This document shows, piece after piece, positions 11,875 through 25,299 of a stretch of 64,000 nt of DNA (positions within the stretch are counted from its first letter, which is position 1; every line of letters begins with the position of its first letter). The position numbers and the translations under genes are program-made. The stretch is taken from assembly GCA_026874595.1 (NCBI GenBank), contig CM049317.1, positions 30,374,901 through 30,438,900 of the forward strand, read 5' to 3'. This stretch comes from Sipunculus nudus. Its lineage: Eukaryota; Annelida; Sipuncula; Golfingiida; Sipunculidae. The notes beneath the pieces were generated by a model. It saw only the letters and a list, made by a program, of their open reading frames with translations. It had not been told where the DNA came from and did no database searches.

Positions 11875-13903
11875 AAAAGTGTACCAGTATTTCAACTCCT
11901 GATTTTATAGCAGTGTGGATTAAACATTGTATTTAACATGTCGGAACAAGTAATTCAAGAGACAGCTCATGATAATGATATGGAATCATAATATATACAG
12001 CTGTCATATGCATAATATTTCAGTTAGCCTTCCAAAAAATATTTCAAAAACAGGTTTAGACAGTTTTCACAAAACACAAGCAAAAAAAGAAACATAAACA
12101 TTTGGGAATCTAGAAAAAGGAATAAAAACACATGATTTCATGCATTTCCAATATCATTTTGACAAATAAGTTAAATCAGCAAGTCAAGAGAGCTTCATGC
12201 AGTCACTCCCATTAGAGCACAAGATATATAACATTTATACCATTATGGGTAAATTATTGGGTAAAGGATTACTCAAGGCCTCTGTTGTGTTGGTATTTAG
12301 ATCTGTGTGTTCATGAGCAGTGCCATGGTAGTTCAGCTTAACTATCAAGGGCCCTGAAGAGTGTAGCACTTAATGATATTGTCTCTTCTAGAGAGAGCCA
12401 CTGTAATTGATGCTCTGAATATTAAGTTAATGAGGTGTAATAGTCACCAGTGTTTTCAATCTTAATGAGATTCGGTGATAATTTGCTTGAAGGCATCAGT
12501 GTTCTTGAATGTAGATGACAATTTGATTACAGTGCTAATGCACAGAATGACCCAGTTATCAGCTGGCAGTCAGCACCATCTGGTGGGTATTTTGTGAAAC
12601 AAATTAGTCAAAGGCCATACATTCAAAATCCAGACCTTTATTAATTGACAAATATCTGATGCATAGGATATTAGTGTTTAGCTTTGAATGGAATAATATG
12701 ACTGTTTAGCTGTGAATGGGAAAATAATACAATCACCAGTTTGGAGCTTACATTTACAAGAATAATTCTAAATAAAGATTATTTCAGCATGAACATTAGA
12801 TGGGACAGCCTGCCAGCACTGCTCTCTGACTGTTAGGATTTCTTGTTTTCCAAATAAAAATAGACCTAAATGCAGGAATAAGGCTGTTATGCAATTTTTT
12901 TTTTGTAAAGAAGTTTTGGGGGAAAAAAATTGAAGTAAGAATTGTTTTCAATGAAATTCTCTTAGGTTATAATAATTACAAATATTAATAGTTTAAAGTA
13001 AATTGGTAATAGATACTGAAATGTGTTTGTCATTCATTTGTTTAATAATTTAATTTGATCATAAGTTGTCATGTATCCATTTGTTAAAAGAAATTGGTTA
13101 TAGACAATGAAATCTGTTTGTCTTATCTTTATTTGTTACAATAAATTAAATTGGTTATATAGATAATGAAATCTGTTCATTTGTTACTTTGAAAATTGAG
13201 AATAAATTATTTCTTTACTGGACTGCTCTGTATGAGCTCATACCTCCACCAACATATCTTTTGAGATCAAGCTTAATTTCCAAATTGAAAAAAAAAATAT
13301 TTCAGTCTTGTTAGTATCAAATTCCTCCACTAAGTGTTGGTTATCTTTTGTGGCTGGCTTGAGAATTTGTGAGGCTAATTTTACATGATTTTCACTTTTC
13401 TGTTTTTTTTGCAAGGGCTCCAGTTTTCACCATCTGCCATGCAGTAACCTACACATATAAAACCATTATGACATTATTGTTATTTTCAGTAAATCTAAAC
13501 ATATTGACTAGGACCCATGACAACGAGTAGAAATTCTTGTCCCCTGTAGCCAGATATTATGAAAGATCTGATGTTATTTGTTACGTCAATCTTTGATTTA
13601 CAAATAACATAAGATATGTGTTCTTATTTATAATATCAGTCTTTGGCTCTTTGACCTATAGCTACAGGCCTGTTCGCATGGATAAAATGAGGCCATATTA
13701 TAAAAGATCCTTGACCTATGTAGACTAGCTGTCTTTTTCATGAAGATTTCATTTTTGTGACAATTTCCCTTAATATTAAATCCCCACAAACTAAAAAAGT
13801 CAGCTATTGTATATCTAGATCCTTCCCTGAAACTGAAGGTGGGGCATGCAGTTACAGTGATATCACATATAATATATGATACAACACTGCTTTATAACAA
13901 CAG

Positions 13904-14034
13904 GTCCAGTGGAGGAATATGAGCTTCCATTTGAGGAGGAGATCGGGCAGCACCCGAGTCTTGAAGACATGCAGGAGTGTGTCGTCCAGAAGAAGCTGAG
14001 GCCACAGATAAAGGAACTGTGGCTCAAGCATTCG
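13904..14034 (+). CDS. ACVR2: Activin receptor type-2, kinase C-lobe exon
   Basis: 131 bp between AG at 13902-13903 and donor GTAAGA at 14035. The two leading bases complete the split Gly codon, then [20 protein letters not shown] and a further 23 residues ending [24 protein letters not shown] is nearly invariant among type II activin receptors. The exon ends on a codon boundary. Confidence 0.96.
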
Positions 14035-14644
14035 GTAAGAGTGCGCCGAAGGCCGTAGTTAAGTCATTAAATTCATAAAGATCAGTGGTTCAAGTATGCC
14101 TTAGGTGTTAGTCTCAAGAATAGGACATTGGTGAATGGTTGTCTTAAGTCACCTGGTTCACCCTGATACAGGCTAAATAATGTTAACCACCCCCCCCCCC
14201 CCCCCCCAACTTGTGATATTTTTAACCTCAGAGGTTTCCTATAATGGCTAATAACTTCTGTGTCATAATAACTTATTTTATTTCCATACAAATCCCTGCC
14301 TGTTCCTTAATCATGGAAGCATTAAAACTAAAATGCCTTTCAAGATTGTATTTATAATGTATGTGACGACAACTACAAACTGGAAAAGACTTAAATCAAT
14401 TTTTAAATTTTTGTGGCAAATGGTGTGATAAAGTAAAATTTGAAAAAGGATTGGGTGTTGCTTAACTATAAAGAGTGGGCAGTACACGCACATCAAATTT
14501 TACCTAGTTCCATCATGTCACTTAAAATTGATAGAAAAATTAAAACTGGAATAGCCTAATGATAATGATCATGCATTGTTTAAATCATATCAGATTATAA
14601 TGTCTTGATGAAAGACTGAATGTTTGTTGATTGTTTGAACACAG
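14035..14644 (+). other. ACVR2 intron 3 of the visible part
   Basis: Donor GTAAGA, acceptor TTGAACACAG. It contains an 18-base poly-C tract (14190-14207) and otherwise AT-rich sequence. Confidence 0.85.
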
Positions 14645-14851
14645 GGCTTGGCATCGTTGTGCAGCACCACTGAGGAATGCTGGGATCACGATGCAGAAGC
14701 TCGACTATCAGCAGGGTGTGTACAGGAGAGGATAGGCCACCTGCGACGCATCGCATCTAGCATGAACACTACCTCAGAAGCGCTCCAGGTGGTGGCGTTA
14801 CCGCCAGAGAGCACACCTGCCATAACCTCAACAATGGAATCATGTATTTAA
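14645..14851 (+). CDS. ACVR2: Activin receptor type-2, terminal coding exon and C-terminal tail
   Basis: 68 codons plus TAA. The exon starts with [20 protein letters not shown] (the Asp and Arg that close the kinase C-lobe), then [10 protein letters not shown], and then a less conserved Ser/Thr-rich tail ending ESCI. Vertebrate ACVR2 ends ESSL/ESSI, which binds PDZ proteins; the Ser-x-Ile end here keeps the class I PDZ-ligand pattern. It joins the previous exon in phase 0. Together the four exons encode about 398 residues containing a complete kinase domain. Confidence 0.96.
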   Translation, partial: GLASLCSTTEECWDHDAEARLSAGCVQERIGHLRRIASSMNTTSEALQVVALPPESTPAITSTMESCI

Positions 14852-16243
14852 ATCTCCTTAGCAGCAGGGTCAGTGCTGGAACAAGAATGTAATAGCCAGG
14901 GTAGGAGCTGGAAGAACACTAAGCATTGGCCAGTCTCATCCTGCCTGCAGATTGCTTTTTATCAGTAAACAATCAGTGAAAAAACATTTTGCGGAACAGC
15001 ACGTTTATCTGTTTAAGACCGTGCCACATCTGGTGGATCCCTACCTCATTTATACACTATTCAGATGATTTTTCAGCATTTGTATTCATTCAAATGAACA
15101 GGGCCTGAGTTTGCATAATTTGTTTATTTTTTATCCACATAAAGCAGTTAAAAGCAAAATTGTCATATCCACATACATACACTGGTACTTGTGTAACTTG
15201 TAACATCTTCATTGAGAAGATAAAAAAATATGGTTGTTTGTTTACATGCCATGGAACAATGATGTAGAAAAATCACAAATGTTAACTCTCTGTTATCAGA
15301 AAAAAATATGTCAAATTTGTCCATGTTCATTTGGTATATACTATTATATTGTGTTTTATTTTTTTCTGAGTGATAAACATCAGCATGGAAGCTGGCTCAA
15401 TCATGGTGTTAACATAATCAGATCAGTGGCCATTTCAAGGTTCTGTATGCAATTTCTGTTCAGTGAAGCCTGTCCAGTGTGGTATTTCTTTTGTTTGCTT
15501 TTATATAATGAGGGTTTCCTACCAAAGTCATTGGTATGCCTATCTGTTGAAATCTGATACATTTTCTTCATAAAACTTGCAAATTGGAACTCTAATACCC
15601 CTTTCACATGGCAGCTTGAAAATGGTGTAGAACTGTTTGTGTGAATTTAGTGTACATATGGCAGACTAAAGTATTTTTGTGCAAATCAACCCAACCCATT
15701 TTGAATCTTGCCAATATGATGATTTTAAAAGACATGCAGTACAAAACGAGTGAAACCATTTATGTAATGTATCATAACACTCAACTGTATTAGCTATGTA
15801 AATGAATAGACCTTGTCCAGTGAACAAGGATAACGGCACTATTACTGTGCAATTCTTTTTGAATCCGCTATACAGAGCATATTGGAACTGCATTTAGGAG
15901 TTTTCCTGATCAAAATGGTTTGGAAATGATTTCAGTGTGAAATGGGTATTAGTAACACATCAACTTCTGCTGACCTTGCGCAGTGTGTCAGGCCAAGGTA
16001 TTGTATATCAGTCGATGTAAAGACTGGTGTTCACTGAATGAGACTGTACATAACCACACATCGTTGAAATATTTTTTGTTTCTTTTGGGTGATGTTCATG
16101 AAGCGGGTGATGTTTATGATGCACACGTGAGCAAATGGAAGTTTCTTTTTATTAAACTGTTATTTGGAGAAAATTGTGTGGTACCATGCTGATGTATATA
16201 AACAGTAGATATACTTGTACAAAGAGTACTTTTATAAATCATT

Positions 16244-16245
<2 letters not shown>

Positions 16246-16309
<64 letters not shown>
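16246..16309. repeat. Compound (AC)n(AT)n microsatellite
   Basis: A pure AC run to about 16281 is followed by a pure AT run to about 16309. Confidence 0.98.
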
Positions 16310-16314
<5 letters not shown>

Positions 16315-16954
16315 CTGTACATATGACCTGTTTTGTCCCCTTTGGCATGCCAGTGTATTAGGAGATATAGAGTCTGGGGACAATATAAGATATATGTTAC
16401 CTGAAGCTATGATTCTTTTCACAGGGTTGAAGTCTGATCGCAGATAGAGCATGTTATGAAGTGTATTATATAATAACAATTCCTTCATGTGGATGTGGCA
16501 TAGATCTAACCTTCCTTTAGCCAGAGCATTTCATAGTGGAGCTGGTGTGGAATACAATTGGCCAAAATTAGGTAAATTCACCCCTGTCATATTTGACAAA
16601 ATCATCAGCAAATAAGAATAAATTTACCACTTTGACCTTTGCTCAAGTGTGATATATTTGTTTGCTTTTAAGTAAATTTTATAATCAAGTAAATGTTTTG
16701 GAATTTTATGATCAGAAGTAGTGATAGTTGTCTGAATAAGTAACTAATCATTGCAGAATACTACAGCCACAACTACATGAAAGGAATTGGTTTTGTTGCC
16801 ATAACATAATTCAACCTTAAAAACAGAATCATAGCTTACTTCCCATTCAAAAGGCCACAGCTTATCCTGTCATTTTCTGGGCATGGAGCAGCATAAAAAT
16901 CTGTGCACGGGTAAAATATTTTTAGCAGAAGCTGTATTTCATGCTTGAGATTTT

Positions 16955-17185
16955 CAGCAGGATCCGTTGTGAACCTTTTGAGGATCAGTTTGATCCTGTT
17001 GAGGATCACTTGTAATTGTATTTCTTAGAGGTTCAGGATCCTTTGGAGGATTATGAGATCCTTATTTTTATGCGAATCCCTTCATAGGATCATTAGTGCT
17101 CCTGCAGAGAGTTTGGATTATTTGAAGGATCATGTGTGATCATATGGGGGATCAGGACTTAAGAAAGTTGCTAGTGATCCCTTGG
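16955..17185. repeat. Cluster of degenerate GAGGATCA/GGATCC-type short repeats
   Basis: About eleven GATC tetranucleotides occur in roughly 225 bp, mostly inside GGATC(A/C) words (TTGAGGATCA, CAGGATCCTT, GGGGATCAGG). Spacing is irregular, 10-40 bp. Expected density in AT-rich DNA is about one per 250-300 bp. The pattern suggests an eroded minisatellite. Confidence 0.6.
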
Positions 17186-17983
17186 CTTCAGTTTCATATA
17201 CCTTGGTATCTATTGTTATGACTTGTTGACCCAAATGCAGTTTGTCTCATTGTTTGCTAGATCCAGAATCCATCACACAATACTTAACAAATGCTACAGT
17301 TGTAATATTCCTGTGCCCAAACACCCTGTTACTCCAATTGTGGATCATGCCAGTTTGCAACAACAATTTGCCAAGAGTGGTTCACTTTGAGTTGCCTGAT
17401 ACATGCGTCCTTGCACTATGTATCGGGTATTTGGGTGCAGATTTATCAAAATTTAATGTGCCAATTGTTTTTCCCCTTCTTAATTGGTGTACTGCTATTA
17501 ATATTCAAATCAGGGCATTTTTAGACATTAACAAACAAGATCAATGCAGGCAGAACAGACCACGATCAGGTGTATGTAATATAGTGTAAATACTTTGTAT
17601 ATATTGTTTGTTTCTTAATCCTATGTCCATTATATTACACATTGAGGTCATACATTGTAAATGCTTGCCTGTTTATTTCATAGCCCCAGGCAGGGTGCTA
17701 TGACTACTCTGTCCATGGTGACTGTATGTCTAGATAAACAATGAATGTCAGGGGCTGGGGTTTATTCCATTTATTTTGCTCCTGCTGTAGTAATGACCAC
17801 ACAGTATGTTAACATTTAATATTCAGATGCATATAAATTTAATCTTACAGTTGGGCCCAGTGGTAATCCATCAGCAGATGCTGAAAACAAGTAGTCCAAG
17901 CAAATATTAAAGTAATATATTCAGGTGTTGGGTTGGACAGATTTTGTTGTCCTATTGCACCACCTTTCTCATCCATTTATTAA

Positions 17984-18003
17984 CCCCCCCCCCCCCCCCC
18001 CCC
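17984..18003. repeat. Poly-C tract (20 bases)
   Basis: An uninterrupted C run in otherwise AT-rich sequence. A similar tract lies at 14190-14207 in the ACVR2 intron. Confidence 0.95.
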
Positions 18004-21000
18004 TCCACCAGGTCATAATCATCTCTATGTAAATGTAATGAAAAAAATAGGAAATTGCAGTGAAGATGTAATTGTATATTCATTTGATGTACTGCCAAGG
18101 CGAGTTGTTAGAAACATGTCTGCACAAAATAAAGAACACAATTTGCTTGTTTGTTTAACAAAAAATTCATCCTCAATATAAGTGTGAATTATTCCTTGAA
18201 GTATCATATCCTTGTAATATGGTCATCTACAGTGCAGCATACACTTTCAAATGTGGTCCTGCTGTTGCCAGATATGTTTGCTGCAAATTTTGTCAAGTTT
18301 TTTTTTTTTTTATATATAATTTTTTTTTTTTTTTGGTCATCTTAGTTTTCATAGAAACACCCCAGGGTTGCCAGAGGCATTCACCATGGATACCTCCGTT
18401 TTGAGTTTTCTGCTCAAGTATTGCTTAAGTTGCACGTACCTCTCACTAGATGGGGTGGGTGTAGTCCCACAAACCTAGGAGCTCATGATATGCCAGTAGC
18501 AGTCGATTGGCTGCCCTTAATGGGATCATTTAGCCCTTAATTCAGGGACGGTTTGGCTCAAAGAATGCAGCATTTTTTATCGGTTAAGGTGTTTTCCATG
18601 CTGCTGAAGTATTTGACATTCTGCAGTGGTTTTAGAGTTAAAATAAATTAGTGTTCTGCAGCAGATCTTCAATATAAAAGAATTATCAGTGAAACCTTGA
18701 TCAGTTGTGTTTGTGTGGTTTGTGTCATTACGTTATAGACAAACTGCCAGCTGCATGATCATATGTTTTTATTTTAGTGCCTATTTTTTTTTTTTTTTTA
18801 CTAATTGAAGGGATGATAGGCTACATGAGTCATCAGAATTGAAAAAAAAGTAAATATGCAAAATAGACCGAAATTTTGGCAGGAATCTACCAGTTTGTGC
18901 CCATGATGCACTACCAAAAGCACATGTTATTGTAAGCACATGCCAACCATTTCACATAAGGCCAGTGTTAAATCTTATTGTTATCATTTTATAAATCTGT
19001 ATGTAAAATATTTCTTTTACACTTGTGCAATTCATTTTGATATGAAAGTTGATCTGATTGAGAAACAGAGGTCATTTTCAAATGCATAAATTAATCGCAC
19101 CAAATGATGTCTGAGTGTGGACTGGTACTTGGCATTTTTTGTGGCATGCTCAGCTGGTTTTCATGACTATCAAGGACTCATAGTCACTTAAGTTTATTGG
19201 TGGCAAGGCTCCACCCCATTCCCACACCATGACATAAAATCAGATAACCACCTCAGGCACCATAACTTTCTACCCCTTGGTTGCTTCAACTGCTACGCAC
19301 GGTGGGTAGCTTGGCTGGAATGATGCGCCCAGTACTGTCAGATGTTCCTGCATCATTTTATTGACAATATTTCATCATAAGATGGGAGACAATGTCCCAC
19401 TTTTATCCTCCCTGCTCCATACAAGGTATTCAAGGTGAAAGATCATTGTCATTAGATTATTCCTGGAGTATATTGGAATGGCGAACACTGAATGTCGTCT
19501 ATGGTTCCGGAAAAATATTTGTTACAAAGAATTTTGGTTGTCTGTCTATGAACAAAAAAGAACAAACTATGATATACCTCATACGCATTGTATCTTGTAT
19601 TGTAATCCAAGGAAAGTATCTCTGTGCATATAATAATGTCTGTTAAGGCATCATGACAGCCCCTATGGCCAAACTAATGAGACAGTGGTGTATTTAATCT
19701 CTCTTTAACTAGAAAGAGTATGAAATGATGTGGAGCCATTTTGTAAATACTGATGGAGTTTAAGTTTCTCTTTAAAAATATGAGGTGCTATATGATTTAT
19801 TGGGCGCTGGGCCAACATAATGATTCTGTGAACAAGGATGGCACAAGTAAGATCTCTGGTTGCCACAGAGTTTAGAAAAAAGAGAGGTCTAGAAGGGGGA
19901 AGGGGGGGGGGGGAGGATGCCGGACTACCAGGCAGTGTCTTGCATTTTAAAGCAAAAATTCACATCATTTGTAAATCTCTGACACAACAGTTCTGAGGGA
20001 AAATACTACTCAGTGTGCGGGAGCAAGCTGCATCAATGCTTACAAATAAAACAGGGAACTGGATTAAATTATTTAACTAACAGGTATTTGCTGCTGCTGC
20101 TTGCTACAGGTCTCAGGAGATGCCAAAATGCCTCGAAGTGTAAAACCAGAACCTCGCCCTGTTACTTGCCAGTTATCAAAGATCAAATATTGTGGTACTT
20201 TCATTGTCATAGAAACTCAGGAAATTTGACCGTGTTTTGCTTAATTGTTGAATAGTGTCAGTCTTTAGGGGGAAAGGAGTCCCCCCAGTGTTAGCAAGGC
20301 TGGCATCAATTACTTCTTAGTGAATTTGCTGGAATAGCTTGGTTGTCAGCAGTTGAATATATCATTGACATGAAAAGTGTGTGTTAGAAATTGAGATATG
20401 AAAACCTGTTTTGTACACTAAGTTCAAATGCAGGCAACTATGAGATTGAGTCTTTGATTGAAGTGCAGATATCATTTTATGAAATTGTAATATAAGATTA
20501 TGATAAGGTACCTCAGTTGTAGCAAGTGATACACTCAATTATTATCATGTTTGATATTTTTACTGTCAATAATATATTTATTAGTCAGTAATATATAAGA
20601 ATATCACATTCGTTAGATAATATATCATGATGGAAATGTCAATTTGCCATTGTACCTGTATATAGTTTTTAACTGTTGAACAGTGTGATGGAATACTCCT
20701 GGTGTAAACATAAAAAGTAAAGCATTCGTATAGTTCTTTTCCACACCAACCTTATTATAACCCCTTTCTCCTTCGTGACGCAAACCAGTTATAAAAATAT
20801 TAATAAACCAACCTTCATTTTGAAATTGTTAATAAATTATGTTGACTCTTCATGATGAAATGTATATTAGACTAGTGTGCTCAAATGCATTTTAAATCCA
20901 CAGCTGAAAGTGATATGAAATGATTTTGAAAAAAAAAGATTTATTCTGATAAATAAGTAATTGAAAAAAAAAAATTTTATTATTGAATAAACGTTTCCAG

Positions 21001-24000
21001 TGTTGATGCAATACTTTGCCAGCAACTGACATGTTGAACCCACGTGGACCTTATTTGCAATGGCTGATTATGCATATTTTAATCATTAGAAAACCGTCTA
21101 GCTTTTGTTGCTGCATGTGCTTAGGCTGGCATGACACCATTGGAAACTGTAAGATTTATTTTCCACCAGATTGTACTGCCTGCATTACATGAACTGTTTG
21201 CTTTGTCCCTATGTGAAAGTGGTAATAGCAATACATCACACACATCGCCCAGACCATGTTTTCACACTCGCAGACCATGTGGGCTTATCTCAGTTCTCAC
21301 CAGTGAGAACCAAATGAGATGAGCGATTTCTACCAGATAGCCAAAAATGAAGTTCTTTTCAAAGATGAAATATATACAAATATAATTAGAACCTGTAATC
21401 ACTAGTTTACCTCATGGTCATGTTATTTTATTTGGCATACAAGGTACAGGTATAGGAGTTTGGGGTGCTATATTTGTAATATTTTTATTTTGTGCATTTG
21501 ATGATGTATGTTTTCATTCATGGACGCTTCGGTTTATTTAGCAGCTGTTGCACATAACTCTCTGAAGATACCATTGTGACATACACTACAGGCTCGTCAC
21601 TTGAAATCATGTTTAAAGATTCGCTGTGTGTAGTGGGGCACATTTTCAGATTTCTTCAGACTGCCATGTAAATACATGTTTATGCATGTGTTTATTTACA
21701 TGCGAGATGCTTATTTACATATTTTTCATACTTGATAGGAGGTACTTTAGATTATTATACCAGGTGTATATCCTAGTTGTGTCTGCCTATTATAGATAAT
21801 TTCTGCAAAGAAACTTCTGTGGCAGATTGTTCCTTCATGGTGTGGTATAATCAGACATAGCCTATCAATAGGAAGGGCTACATTTCATTAGCGCTATGCG
21901 TAGTGTACTCGGTGTAATATGAGCAGGATCTAGTTGTAAGTATATGTAAAATATGCTGACACATCCATAATTGTCCAGAGCAACCTTGTAAATACCGTTA
22001 ACCAATACTGCGGAACATACAGCATTTAGTATGATGAAAGGGTCGCCATATGACCAGGCAAGAAACCTCATGTGCACTACTGTAATATACCCAACTATTT
22101 TCACCTGATTTGCCGACAAGTGTTTACCTCTTTCAGATTTGCCGAACTTTGTACATTGAGACATTTTCCCAATAAGCCTTCATTCTCATGGCCTACAAAT
22201 ATGCCGACTTGTAAGTTATATATTTAATTGAGCACCAGACGCTTGGAAACAGTCATCAAAATTACTTCCTGGAAATAGTGATGCTTCATGGAACAACATT
22301 CAACCCATTTCCTAGTTTTAATTTATGAATATCTAAGAGGAATGTATAAGAAACACTAATTCCAAAAAGAACACACTAAGATAGTACACACTCTTACCTA
22401 GAGATGTATAGGCTGCATTTCTTCGTACTGGCAAATTTTAATTCTTAGGAAAACCGCGTATTAGTTTGCAACGCTCAGATCAGCACTGCTTCAATATGAT
22501 GATAAAAAACCGTACAGCCAATTAACAGTGCCGCCACACACTTCAAATATACTTTAAGTTAAAGTGTACCACAGATAAAGCAATCTGCAATTTAAAGTCG
22601 TCATTCTGTATCAGCATTTTGGCGAACGTTTAAGAAAAAACCTTGTGCACTTGATACTGTCACTGTTCCAAAGCATTTTTCCGATGTCATTTTCCCATAC
22701 ACAAGGCTGGCGAAAGCAGGTTTTGCTAATTTCTTATTAATATTATCAGAGGGCAATGTCTAACATTGGTAAAGCACTTATTCCCAGAACCTGGTGTCGG
22801 GCAGTATACATTTGTGTGATGATTATGCGACTGGTCAGTAACAGTTCATGTAGTGATTAGAAAATTGTTTGTATCGTGGCAGGTATGTCACATCAGGTTT
22901 CTGGTGTGAGTGATATCGTTACGCTGGACGCATATGGAGTCTTAAAGATAGTTTAGTTTTAGATGTTTATTTGGATAAAAAACCTGAAAACAAAAATATG
23001 ACATCTGACTAATAGTATTACAATTTTTATATTGGTGTGAACCGGGTAATTTATCTTACGAGATTCTTTATCTTTTATTTTTTTCCTGAAAGGCCCCTCA
23101 TTAAACATGCAGTGAAGCACACAGCAGAAGTTCCTGGGTTCTCCCATGTGATTCAATACTGCAGGCGGCTAAAGTTAAACTATGCAAACCAAGACTGGGC
23201 AGCTAGATGGGGCACTTAATACTTGTGTACCAACTGGCCTTAAATGAGTTTCTTGGAACTGTGGGTCACTGACATTGTTGGATACAGGATCTTCGTTGAA
23301 CAGTCACTGGAAGTGTTTGGGAGTCTGCTAGGCGTATATCCATGTTTCATTGTCAGATATAGATAGTGAATCCAGTCACAAAAGATTTGTACATAACAAT
23401 TGTTGAGAATGTAACTGTTATTGTATTTTGGCTAAATGCAAATAAACGGGTCGGGTGTTTCTAGCCATTTCTCTCAGTATTAGGGGTCACTACAAATGTT
23501 AGTACTGCGGGTTTTACAGGAAACACTAGCTTTGTACTCGCCCCATTATATATTTAAGCCCAAGGGCAGTGGAAAGCAGGGATTTTTCTTTCACTGGTTT
23601 TGGATTCGTTTGATACCCAGTTGTTATTGCAGGCTTCATGGATCTTCTTCAGGAACATTGTTATGCATTTATGCGGCCTTTGAAACTAATTCCATACAAA
23701 ACTGCAGCTTGTATGACTGAACATGGGCCATTTCAGCTTTAGAGAAAACTCTGTTACTTATTGGATTTGATGGATCGATGTACAGCCATCTGAGTAGATC
23801 GCTGAACTTGAAATGCTCAATTTTTTTTCGGAAGCCAACCTGGACTGCTTAATCGCCTTTGTGATACTAGAGACGTGCAGCTTTAATATTGTGGTAAACT
23901 TTTTAAAACCAACAGTGCCTTTTAATATTGATGGAATTTGAAATTCGTAATCAGCTGCCAAAATGTTGATATGTGAGATCCAACTATTTCTCACCTAAAC

Positions 24001-24427
24001 CCATGACAGTTTGCCAGCTGTCTCGTGGCTAGATGTTAAGGGATTAATGGTTCTCGGTCAAGTAAAAAAAAATGAAACCGCACTTTCCAGTGACGTGAGA
24101 AAAGATCCTGTAACCAATTAGCCGTGGCCCTTTCTGACATGTGACAGCCCTGTTGTGACCGAAAATGGTTCTGGTTTGTACTTGAAATGGTATTTTAGGT
24201 TGCAGTAGTTTCCATAGTTCTTTTTCGGCCCTTGTAAATGATAGGTCTCCGTGCCATATCAAGTATATGCGACAACCGGAACTATAGTGGGCTGTGACAT
24301 AGATCATGGCTGCCAGTATTGCGGAGTGACCTATCGATTTTCTGTCATGTGATGGGTTATTCGCAAGTGATCGTCATGTCGGAAAGGGCCAAGTGACATC
24401 CGGATAACCTCTACCCATCTATACATT

Positions 24428-24467
24428 GATAATATATATATATATACACATATATATATATATAAAT
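24428..24467. repeat. AT-rich dinucleotide microsatellite
   Basis: Alternating TA interrupted once by CAC. Confidence 0.9.
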
Positions 24468-25299
24468 ACAAATAGCATTCGCTTCGGTGTAAATATTTCT
24501 GGCAGCTAGCATTATTATACTTTTATTCTAGTGAAATTCATTCATAGGTGTCCTGGATATATTCAGGATGTAGAATTGCTCTTGTGTAAGGCAGAACCAT
24601 ATACAGACTGGTAATGGAAGTATGGGTAGTCATCGGGGGATGTTTTATTTCGTGTTTTTATTCGCTGTTGAAAACTAAATTCGGATGTTCGCAAAGAACC
24701 TAGTTGTAATACACAAATGTCAGCAACTAGAAGAGATTTGTTAAATCTGTGATCATGGAGGATGATTTTGTATGCAGTTATTGTATTCGGTTGGAAGTCC
24801 AGTAGTTTGATGATATCAAATTGCTGTTGTTTCGACAATGTGTCGGTCATGCCAGCTTGTGCATGCCATGTATATTAAAGGGTATTATAGCATGTGAAGG
24901 GGCAATTCGAAAATGGTACAGCACGTGGTAAGTATGCTTTGAAAACGGGTGCAATTTTCAGTAATAGTAGAGTTGAACTACCTCAGTGTAAGAATTGACA
25001 TGTTATCTTTTATACACTAAGTTGCGGGTAGCATTGCTGCGTGTTACTCTCGGGTAACTGAACTGTATAGCTATAGTAAGCTGTAATAATGAAGCTTTAC
25101 TGTACATGTATATCTGCTTGCGTTGAAGCTTTTTTGTGCATAGTTCTGCAATACGGACATTATTAGGTAACTGTAAATAAACGACCTGTAACCATTTATC
25201 AGCTATTGTTGTATATTTTTTATTCAGGAGAGTGTGAGAAAATGCAAAAGTTCTCAGTTGAACATTTGTACATGGATATAACTTTTCACAGGTAAAGCA

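Larger units (their letters stand above)
10310..13903 (+). other. ACVR2 intron 2 of the visible part
   Basis: Donor GTGTGTGC at 10310 and acceptor AACAACAG ending at 13903 split a glycine codon (g|gt). The intron contains a tandem-repeat mobile element (10706-11690) and one copy of a dispersed repeat (11806-11874). The remainder is AT-rich with no supported gene. Confidence 0.85.
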
